Below are positions 57,520 to 64,000 of a stretch of 64,000 nucleotides of DNA, in pieces. Below the pieces are notes generated by a model, which saw nothing but the letters and a program-made list of their open reading frames with translations, was not told where the DNA came from and ran no database searches. Position 1 is the first letter of the stretch, and each line of letters begins with the position of its first letter. Origin of the DNA: Candidatus Zipacnadia bacterium. GTDB taxonomy: Bacteria > Armatimonadota > Zipacnadia > Zipacnadales > UBA5352. The position numbers and the translations under genes are program-made. The stretch lies in contig JALGSU010000008.1 in the NCBI GenBank assembly GCA_029821735.1, forward strand, positions 1-64,000, written 5' to 3'.

Positions 57520-57679
57520 GCCGCCAGCCTCACGGGGACACTTCCGGATCGGGTCCTGACTCACCTGCATACTCGCAAGGAGAGACCGCCGCTGGCGTCG
57601 AATTGGGCACCATCGCGGGGTACGCGACTGCCCCAACCGTGTCCGAAGCGCCACCAGATTGCTGAACGGAGAAATTGCA

Positions 57680-59128
57680 TTGGTCACCATGCGTTGCCCG
57701 ACTAACCCAACGAAGATCGTGTGCACTATAGGGCCCGCGACCGACAGCGCGGAGATGATCGGCCAGCTGATCGACCAGGGAATGGACGTTGCGCGCCTTA
57801 ACTTCTCGCACGGTGACCACACGACACACAAGTGTGTCTTTGATCGCGTGCGTACGATCGCGAGCGAGAAGGGGACTCACACCGCGATCCTCGCAGACCT
57901 GCAGGGACCGAAAATCCGCGTGGGCGAACTCGTCGACGGCAAGTCCATCACGATTGCGGACGGAGCGCGCATCGTGATCGATGTAGAGGCGGCCAAAGGC
58001 GACGCAACTCGTCTTTCAACAACCTACAGACAACTCGTCGATGACGTTGAACCGGGCGATCGCATCCTCATCCACGATGGTACTATCGAGCTGCGCGCCT
58101 TGGAGACGACCGGCTCGGAGGTCGTCTGCGAGGTCGTGTACGGCGGTCAGATACGAGAGCACGCTGGAATAAACCTGCCGGGCGTTGCCGTCTCGGCGCC
58201 CTCGCTGGGTGAGAAGGATCGCGACGATCTGGCGTTCGCCCTGCAGCTCGGCGTGGATTACGTCGCGCTGTCCTTCGTGCGCTCGGCGGCGGACGTTCGC
58301 GAGATCAAGCGAGCAATCGCTGATGCCGGTGCGGACACACCAGTCATCGCGAAGCTGGAGAAGCCGGAGATACTGACCGAACTCGAGGAAGTCGTCGCGG
58401 CTTCAGACGTGATCATGGTCGCGCGCGGCGATCTCGGGGTGGAGACCTCGGCGGGCGACGTCCCCATATTGCAGAAACGAATTATCCGCGAGTGCGGCCG
58501 CCAGCGCGTGCCGGTCATCACCGCGACCGAGATGCTCGAATCCATGACCGAGAACCCGCGCCCCACCAGGGCCGAGGCTTCGGACGTGGCCAACGCTATC
58601 TTCGACGCCACCGACGCGCTCATGCTCTCTGGAGAAACCGCCATTGGTAAGTACCCCGCCGAGTCAGTCGCCATGATGCGGGGCATCGCCGAGGCAGCCG
58701 AAGCGGAGCTACGCCGCTCGCCGCATCCCGGCGGACACACGTTCATGGAAGACGAGTTCCTGGACGTCTCTGATGCTGTCAGTCGCGCAGCTGTGGAGAC
58801 TGCCAAGCACTTGGGCGCGGTCGCGATTGTCGCGTTCACCCAGTCCGGCAGTACGGCGCGCCTGGCCTCCAAGTGTCGGCCGGCTGTGCCCATTGTGGCT
58901 GCCACGCCGCTGCCCGAGACCGCTCGGCGCTGCAATCTGTACTGGGGTGTGCAACCAGTGATCATCGAGCCGATCGACAGGACGGACCGGATGATCGAGA
59001 ACATCGACCGCAGTCTGCGGGAGCTCGGCATAGCCTCCGATGGCGATGTCGTTGTCGTCACGGCGGGCACGCCTATCGGCCTGCGAGGTTCCACCAACAT
59101 GATGCGAGTACACGTGATCGGCCAGTAG
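57680..59128 (+). CDS. pyk: pyruvate kinase
   Basis: Pyruvate kinase converts phosphoenolpyruvate and ADP to pyruvate and ATP. This 482-residue enzyme has KIVCTIGPA, LNFSHGDH, ADLQGPKIRVGE, IAKLEKPEIL (catalytic Lys region), MVARGDLGVE with the metal-binding residues, and TATEMLESM. The C-terminal regulatory domain (AVSRAAVETAKHLGAVAIV) is complete. I use the TTG at 57680, eight bases after GGAG; the ATG at 57689 is 17 bases away and less likely, though possible. The DegT gene follows after 24 bases, an unusual partner. Confidence 0.97.
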   Translation: MVTMRCPTNPTKIVCTIGPATDSAEMIGQLIDQGMDVARLNFSHGDHTTHKCVFDRVRTIASEKGTHTAILADLQGPKIRVGELVDGKSITIADGARIVIDVEAAKGDATRLSTTYRQLVDDVEPGDRILIHDGTIELRALETTGSEVVCEVVYGGQIREHAGINLPGVAVSAPSLGEKDRDDLAFALQLGVDYVALSFVRSAADVREIKRAIADAGADTPVIAKLEKPEILTELEEVVAASDVIMVARGDLGVETSAGDVPILQKRIIRECGRQRVPVITATEMLESMTENPRPTRAEASDVANAIFDATDALMLSGETAIGKYPAESVAMMRGIAEAAEAELRRSPHPGGHTFMEDEFLDVSDAVSRAAVETAKHLGAVAIVAFTQSGSTARLASKCRPAVPIVAATPLPETARRCNLYWGVQPVIIEPIDRTDRMIENIDRSLRELGIASDGDVVVVTAGTPIGLRGSTNMMRVHVIGQ

Positions 59129-59152
59129 TCCCGCCGAGAGTAGGAGACCGGT

Positions 59153-60412
59153 ATGAGCAATCCAGACCTTCTGGCAATCAATGGCGGAGACGCCATCCGC
59201 AATGAGCCGTTCCCTCCCTGGCCATTCTTCCAGGAAGCCGAGAAACAAGCTGTCGCCGCGGTTCTCGACAGCAATGACGTGAACTACCATCGTGGCATGA
59301 ACGGCATCCGCTTCGAGGAGGAGTGGGCGGCATATACTGGAGTTGCGCATGGCATTGCGGTGTGCAACGGCGGCGCAGCGTTGCAGTGCGCCTGCTACGC
59401 CGCGGGCTTCGGTCCAGGCGACGAGATCATCGTGCCGAGCCACACGTACCAGGCCTCTGATTTCGCGCCGTTGTGGGTGAACGCGATCCCCGTCTTCGCT
59501 GATATGGACGCGGCCTCACTGAACATGTCCGTCGACGACATTCGGGCGAAGATCACTGAGCGCACGAAGGGCATCATCGTCGTGCATATCTATGGCCGTC
59601 CGGCCGACATGGACGAGATCATGGCCCTCGCCGCTGAACACGATCTCACGGTGATTGAGGACTGTGCGCAAGCCCACGGGGCCGAGTACAAGGGCCGGAA
59701 GGTTGGCGCTCTCGGCCATCTCGCGGCTTTCAGTTTCTGCCAGACCAAGCACATCACCACCGGCGGCGAGGGTGGGATGGTCACCACCAACTACGACGCC
59801 CTCGCGACCGGCGTGCGCGCGGCAAAAGACTACGGTGTGAGCTACGATACACCAAGCGAGACTGGACGCTGGCAATCGTCGGGGCGCTACGGACTGGGCT
59901 GGAACATGCGCATGACAGAGATGCAGTCCGCGATGGGCCGGGTGCTCCTGGCCCGGCTCGACGAGTCCGTGGCCAAACGCCGCGAGCTGGCCGCACACCT
60001 CACCGCTGGCTTGGCGGATTGCCCCGCACTGGACGTCGTCCCCGAGGGCGAAGCCCGCAAGCATACCTACTTCCGCTACGACACCATCTTCAACCCCGAC
60101 GCCGTCACGTGCACGCGCGAGCAGTTCCTGGCGGCTGTCCGAGCCGAGGGCGTCCCGTGCTACACCGGAAGCAACCCGACGAACTACCTCGACCCCCTCT
60201 TTGCCGAGGAGCTCACCGACGGGGGCGCGGGACCCATGCGCGGCTTCCCCTGGTGTGACGCAGAACTCAACTACCACTCCGGGCAGTGCCCCGTGGCAGA
60301 GGAACTCGGCGCGCGCATCGCCTGCCTCGAAGTCTACCCGACCATCGAGCTCAGCGACTGCGAGGATACACTCGCCGCAATCCGAAAAGTCACGGCGGCT
60401 TACGCGAAATAG
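59153..60412 (+). CDS. DegT/DnrJ/EryC1/StrS family aminotransferase
   Basis: A 419-residue PLP enzyme opening LAINGGDAIRNEPFPPWP. Asp170 in IEDCAQAHGAEYKG and the Schiff-base Lys199 in CQTKHITTGGEGG match those of the 6320-7561 paralogue by position. It resembles inosose and keto-sugar aminotransferases. It starts at ATG with TAGGAG nearby and lies 24 bases after pyk. A convergent Gfo/Idh/MocA dehydrogenase follows; such dehydrogenases often make the keto substrate for DegT enzymes, although the two genes here are on opposite strands. Confidence 0.88.
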   Translation: MSNPDLLAINGGDAIRNEPFPPWPFFQEAEKQAVAAVLDSNDVNYHRGMNGIRFEEEWAAYTGVAHGIAVCNGGAALQCACYAAGFGPGDEIIVPSHTYQASDFAPLWVNAIPVFADMDAASLNMSVDDIRAKITERTKGIIVVHIYGRPADMDEIMALAAEHDLTVIEDCAQAHGAEYKGRKVGALGHLAAFSFCQTKHITTGGEGGMVTTNYDALATGVRAAKDYGVSYDTPSETGRWQSSGRYGLGWNMRMTEMQSAMGRVLLARLDESVAKRRELAAHLTAGLADCPALDVVPEGEARKHTYFRYDTIFNPDAVTCTREQFLAAVRAEGVPCYTGSNPTNYLDPLFAEELTDGGAGPMRGFPWCDAELNYHSGQCPVAEELGARIACLEVYPTIELSDCEDTLAAIRKVTAAYAK

Positions 60413-60424
60413 CAGACCGGAGGC

Positions 60425-60526
60425 AGCGCCCGCGCGCTTCGCGCGCGGCTGAGAAAGAGAGCGAGGGGCGCCCCGATGGGGGCGCCCCTCGTTATCTTTC
60501 TCGTGGTGCGGGCCCAAGGCCCGCAC
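60425..60526. terminator. cluster of three hairpins forming a bidirectional terminator
   Basis: Between convergent genes lie: a GC stem (CGCGCGC with GCGCGCG, about 60431-60447); a perfect 13-bp stem (CGAGGGGCGCCCC, 60462-60474, with GGGGCGCCCCTCG, 60479-60491) flanked by pairable GAGAAAG (60451) and CTTTCTC (60496); and a 9-bp stem (GTGCGGGCC, 60506-60514, with GGCCCGCAC, 60518-60526). Only short T-runs are present. Confidence 0.75.
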
Positions 60527-60540
60527 GCGCTGCCCCGTAC

Positions 60541-61554
60541 CTACGAGTTGGCGGCAGCGAACTCGGCGAGGTCGATCTTCTCGCCGGTCTTGGCGGATTC
60601 GCAGATGGCCAGACAGATGAGCAGGGCATTGTAGCCGTCACGATATGATGCGGCGGGCGCAAGGTCCTTCGAGGGGTCGAGAGCGGCAGCGGCCCAGTGC
60701 TCGTAGAGGTCGAGCGTGAAGTCCCTGTTCTCACCGATGAAGTTCGAGGTCCACATATCGCGGCCCGCGGCACCTGCTGGCGGGTTGGGGCCGACTGCGA
60801 ACTTGATCTGGTTGCCCTCGGCGACGGCGATGCCGTTCTCACCGACGACGTCGAGACGCTGGGGTACACCTGCGCCACCCATGGACGATGAGATGACGCC
60901 AACGCAGGCGCCGCCATCGAACTCGACGTGGGCGCTGCAGAACTCGATTGCGTCGACGTCGGCCCAGATGTTGCGCGGAGCCGTAGCGTAGACTGCGGTC
61001 GGCTCGCGACCGGCAAGGAAGGGAACCATGTCAATATCATGGCTGATGAAGTCCATGATGCCGTCGAAGGGCGCGTCTGACATGTACTTGTCGCTCATCA
61101 TTGCGCGCTGGCGAGCGAAGAATACCTGAAGAGGGACGATCTGCTCGCAGATTTCCTTCATCTTCCGGTACACGGGCCCGAGGCGCAGTTGATAGGAGAT
61201 GGCGGCGCAGAGCCCCTTCTCCTCAACGGCATCGAGCATCTCGCGGGCTTCAGCTATGCTGCCGGCCATGGGCTTCTCGGTGACCAGGTGCTTGCCCTGG
61301 CCGATCGCCTCCATGGCCAAGCGGTGATGCAGAGGCGTCTGCACGCAGATGCCTACGGCGTCTACGTCGAGTTTCCACAGTTCGTCGGTCGATGACACAT
61401 ACTCTATGCCGAACTCTTCTGCGATGGGCACGCCGACTTCCTCGACCATGTCGCAGATCGCGACGAACTCGATGTTCGGCGCGGCGGCCAGCGACTTGAT
61501 GTGGCTCATGCCTCGGCCACCGGCGCCGATCATTGCGGCCTTCAGTTTCTCCAT
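60541..61554 (-). CDS. Gfo/Idh/MocA family oxidoreductase
   Basis: A 337-residue NAD(P)-dependent sugar or inositol dehydrogenase. The N-terminal Rossmann motif is MIGAGGRGMSHIKSLAAAP, and HLVTEKPMAGS contains the conserved EKP lysine. The C-terminal alpha/beta domain has DFISHDIDMVPFLAG, with the catalytic Asp-His. The oxidised product would be a keto sugar. ATG at 61554 has GAGGAG upstream. It is convergent with the DegT gene and divergent from larE. Confidence 0.9.
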   Translation of the reverse strand: MEKLKAAMIGAGGRGMSHIKSLAAAPNIEFVAICDMVEEVGVPIAEEFGIEYVSSTDELWKLDVDAVGICVQTPLHHRLAMEAIGQGKHLVTEKPMAGSIAEAREMLDAVEEKGLCAAISYQLRLGPVYRKMKEICEQIVPLQVFFARQRAMMSDKYMSDAPFDGIMDFISHDIDMVPFLAGREPTAVYATAPRNIWADVDAIEFCSAHVEFDGGACVGVISSSMGGAGVPQRLDVVGENGIAVAEGNQIKFAVGPNPPAGAAGRDMWTSNFIGENRDFTLDLYEHWAAAALDPSKDLAPAASYRDGYNALLICLAICESAKTGEKIDLAEFAAANS

Positions 61555-61726
61555 GTCAGCTCTCCTCGTCTTGACGGTATGGCGGCCTGTGGCCGCTTGG
61601 TACGGCGGTGGCTACGGTGCGTGCCGCGTGATGCTTCGCCATCGCGGTGCGGAACCCTTCCCGGCAGGTCAGGCAGGAGGAAGTGTGGGTGGCGCGGAAG
61701 CCTCCCGCACTAACTGGAGGCATGCG

Positions 61727-62527
61727 ATGACTACGGTTGCGGATAAGACAGCGAGACTCAAAGAGATTCTTCATGAGATGGGCGGAGTGCTCATTGCTTT
61801 CTCGGCTGGCGTTGACAGCACTCTGCTGCTCAGCGTCGCCCACGAAGTGCTGGGCGAGCGCGTCCTCGCGGTCACTGCGAAGGGGCCCCTCTTCCCGGCA
61901 GAGGAGACTGCGCGGGCGGAGGAGATCGCCGCGGCGATGGGAGTGCGCCACCTCGTCATCGGCGCATGCCAACTCGAAGAGCCCGGCGTGCGCAGCAATC
62001 CCGAGGACCGCTGCTACCACTGCAAGCGTAACCTGTTTCGGAACCTGGCCGATCTTGCGCATGTCAACGGACTGGCGTGGGTTGCCCACGGCGAGCAGGC
62101 GGATGACATGGACCTGCATCGCCCCGGCTCGCGGGCGGCCGCGGAGCTGGGAGCGCGAGCACCGCTGCGTGAGGCAGGCCTGACCAAAGCTGAAATCCGG
62201 GAGTTGTCGCGCGAACGTGGTCTGCCCACAGCCGACCTGCCGACGCAGGCATGCCTGGCGTCGCGAATTCCCTATGGGGAAGAGATTACTGAAGCGAAGC
62301 TGGCGCGCGTCGAGGCGGCCGAACAGGTGTTGCGGGTACACGGCTTCCGGCAGTTGCGAGTCCGTTCGCACGGAGACATCGCGCGTCTGGAAGTTGAGCC
62401 AGCGGAGATCGAGCGACTGGCCTCGGAACCCATGCGCAGCGAGGTGCTCTCGCAGATGCGCGGTCTGGGCTTCCGCTTCATCACGGTCGATCTGCAGGGC
62501 TTCCGATCCGGCAGCATGGACAGGTGA
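61727..62527 (+). CDS. larE: LarE sulfur transferase, three-cysteine type
   Basis: LarE adds the sulfurs to the nickel-pincer cofactor precursor. This 266-residue protein has the PP-loop SAGVDST (residues 26-32), RCYHCKR with Cys96 and Cys99, and ACLASRIPYG with Cys176, the same number as the sacrificial Cys of Lactobacillus LarE. The extra CxxC pair makes three cysteines, which in some homologues bind a [4Fe-4S] cluster, so this one may be catalytic rather than sacrificial (inference). ATG at 61727 has GGAGG seven bases upstream; the frame upstream of it is antisense to the Gfo gene. LarC is at 52847-54043. Confidence 0.93.
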   Translation: MTTVADKTARLKEILHEMGGVLIAFSAGVDSTLLLSVAHEVLGERVLAVTAKGPLFPAEETARAEEIAAAMGVRHLVIGACQLEEPGVRSNPEDRCYHCKRNLFRNLADLAHVNGLAWVAHGEQADDMDLHRPGSRAAAELGARAPLREAGLTKAEIRELSRERGLPTADLPTQACLASRIPYGEEITEAKLARVEAAEQVLRVHGFRQLRVRSHGDIARLEVEPAEIERLASEPMRSEVLSQMRGLGFRFITVDLQGFRSGSMDR

Positions 62528-62529
62528 GA

Positions 62530-63924
62530 CTACTTCGTCTCGAGATAATCCTCGTCGGCGTTCACTGACCAGGCGTCGTGGCTCTCGCCGAGAAGGTTGC
62601 GCGCTGCCAGCCAGCCGGTCATGATCGAGTGGTCCATATTGTTGTAGCGATGCATTCCGCCCCGCCCGGCTACCTCAAGATTGCTGATGCCACTGAGCGC
62701 TCCTCGAATCGTCGCAACGTGCTCGCGATAGCCCGGATCATAAACGGGATAGGCGTCCGCCATGCGCACCACGATCCCGTCGACGACGGCTTCGCCGGCT
62801 ATCAGGCCAAGTTGGTCCATTTCGGTCTTCGCCAGTTCGATGATCTCGTCATCGGGCGCGCTCCACAGATCATCACCCACCCAGCAGAAGTACTCGCAGC
62901 CGACCGCCGCCTTCGCCTCATCAGGAACCATGGCCGGGCTCCAGTTCCGGTAGTTCTGAACCCGCCCGACACGCACATCTGGCTCGTGGATGTATATCCA
63001 CTGGTCAGGGAACGGGTCCGCGCTGTCGACCACCAGGCCCGCGGTCAAGAAACTGCGCTGTCTGAGGGTGCCTGCGGCTTCCCGGGCCCCGAGGGAGACA
63101 TCGCCGCCCATAGCGGCCACGAGTTCCCCAAGCGGCATGGTGCTCACTATGCCCTCGACCTCGAGCTCCTCGCTCCCATCCGGCCCGTCGATACTAACAC
63201 CGGTCACGCGCCCACCTTCGAGCTTGAGTCCGGTCACGCACCGACCGGTGAGGATGCGGCCGCCCGCTTCCAGAATCCGCTGGGCCTGACGCTCGTAGAG
63301 CATGCCGGGCCCGAGCCGCGGGTAGTCGAACTGCTTGAGAAGCGTCGTGTGCTCCGAGGTACGCTTGGGGATGAGCGCGTCCCGGATAGCGCCCCACAGC
63401 GTGAGGGACTTGATGCGCTGAGCCGCCCAATCCGGGCTCATCTCGGTGCATGGCATGCCCCAGACTTTCTCTGTGTATGTCTTGAAGAAGTGCTCGTAGA
63501 GGCGGCGACCGAAGCGGTTGGTGACCCAACCCTCGAAGCTGACGTCCGGGCCCGGGCGCATGCGCGCCCCGACGTAGCTGGCGAGTGCCCGCACTGAGTC
63601 CACCACGCCCAGAGTGCGCAGTGCACTCATCGCCCGCAACGGGTAGTCCATCATGCGGCCGCGATAGAAGATGCGAGACATCCGCTCGCGAACGAGGAAG
63701 TCGTCGCCCATCAGATCGCGCCAGAGGTCCTGCACCTCCGGGATCTTGGTGAAGAAGCGGTGGCCGCCGATGTCGAAGCGGTAGCCGCGATGCTCTACCG
63801 TTCGCGAGAGTCCGCCGACGACGTCGTCGCGCTCAAGTATGACGGGGCGCTTGCCTGCTTCGGCCAGCACTTGCGCCGCCGCCAGACCAGCCGGGCCTGC
63901 CCCGATGATGACGAAGTCGCTCAC
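62530..63924 (-). CDS. FAD-dependent oxidoreductase (amine oxidase/UDP-galactopyranose mutase-like)
   Basis: This 464-residue protein begins VIIGAGPAGLAAAQVLAEAG, the dinucleotide-binding motif, with ILERDDVVGGLSRTVEHRG and FDIGGHRFF. EKVWGMPCTEMSPDWAAQRI is characteristic of a large group of oxidoreductases in polysaccharide and glycan gene sets. The C-terminus has the second FAD motif (NLEVAGRGGMHRYNNMDHSI). It could be a mutase or an oxidase of a lipid-linked sugar or carotenoid; the substrate is unknown. The start is GTG at 63924, seven bases after AGGAGG; the frame extends further to 63963. The stop lies 2 bases after larE. Confidence 0.85.
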   Translation of the reverse strand: MSDFVIIGAGPAGLAAAQVLAEAGKRPVILERDDVVGGLSRTVEHRGYRFDIGGHRFFTKIPEVQDLWRDLMGDDFLVRERMSRIFYRGRMMDYPLRAMSALRTLGVVDSVRALASYVGARMRPGPDVSFEGWVTNRFGRRLYEHFFKTYTEKVWGMPCTEMSPDWAAQRIKSLTLWGAIRDALIPKRTSEHTTLLKQFDYPRLGPGMLYERQAQRILEAGGRILTGRCVTGLKLEGGRVTGVSIDGPDGSEELEVEGIVSTMPLGELVAAMGGDVSLGAREAAGTLRQRSFLTAGLVVDSADPFPDQWIYIHEPDVRVGRVQNYRNWSPAMVPDEAKAAVGCEYFCWVGDDLWSAPDDEIIELAKTEMDQLGLIAGEAVVDGIVVRMADAYPVYDPGYREHVATIRGALSGISNLEVAGRGGMHRYNNMDHSIMTGWLAARNLLGESHDAWSVNADEDYLETK

Positions 63925-64000
63925 GTCAGGTCCTCCTGTCGACGCATGGTTCTCAGTGGGCACAACGCCCGAATAGGCCTGCGCGGTTCCCGCGAAGATC

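Noticed and set aside
1-64000. CRISPR arrays, insertion sequences, prophage or integrase genes
   Set aside because: No regularly spaced repeats, transposase, integrase or phage structural motifs were found on either strand.

Overview
The window is 64 kb of GC-rich, densely coded bacterial DNA with about 60 real genes, one tRNA, one recognisable riboswitch, and no CRISPR array, insertion sequence or prophage that I can see. Three things suggest a phylum-level identity of Armatimonadota (or a near neighbour with a similar gene repertoire). The first is a prepilin with the [12 protein letters not shown]-type stem and a terminal YGDGHV motif. The second is the many secreted or sugar-linked enzymes (heparinase-like lyase, sulfatase-fold enzyme, Gfo/Idh/MocA, DegT aminotransferases, sugar isomerases). 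The third is a Gram-positive-like order of translation genes. This identity is an inference; no rRNA is present.

Layout. 1-2388 (+): the 3' part of a Ser/Thr kinase with zinc ribbon and TPRs, then a radical SAM protein coupled through a GTGA overlap. 2385-9974 (-): a compact cluster of MBL hydrolase, NodB-like deacetylase, two DegT aminotransferases, a PIG-L-like protein with an altered first motif, an amidohydrolase, a deleted ceramidase-like gene and a methyltransferase. It is probably amino-sugar or aminocyclitol chemistry. 10065-24315 (-): the housekeeping block rimP-nusA-infB-ylxP-rbfA-nrnA-truB-ribF, then ffh-rpsP-khpA-ylqD-rimM-trmD-rplS-lepB, then rnhB and the prepilin. Both large operons start with a TTGNNN-17-TATACT promoter followed at once by a terminator-like hairpin, so attenuation is likely. 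24509-29444 (+): three tandem secretins behind their own promoter and a structured leader. 29441-42550: sulfatase-fold enzyme, secreted protein, L-fucose isomerase family protein, gamma-glutamyltransferase-like protein, heparinase II/III, aldo/keto reductase and two FAD enzymes. 42547-45883 (-): anaerobic ribonucleotide reductase nrdD, a separate glycyl-radical ORF and nrdG under a cobalamin riboswitch. 45891-54777: membrane protein, PiT remnant, sugar isomerase, secreted protein, tRNA-Pro(CGG), M20 peptidase, endonuclease IV, LarC and a GT2. 54803-63924: ClC channel, long HPF, pyruvate kinase, third DegT, Gfo/Idh/MocA, LarE and an FAD oxidoreductase.

Several genes are broken by indels or internal deletions (ceramidase-like, rimP, third secretin, heparinase C-terminus). 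Some could be assembly errors in a metagenome-derived sequence. Convergent genes often share their stop codons (CTAG or TTAG). TTG start codons with strong Shine-Dalgarno sites are common, including in ffh, rpsP and infB.
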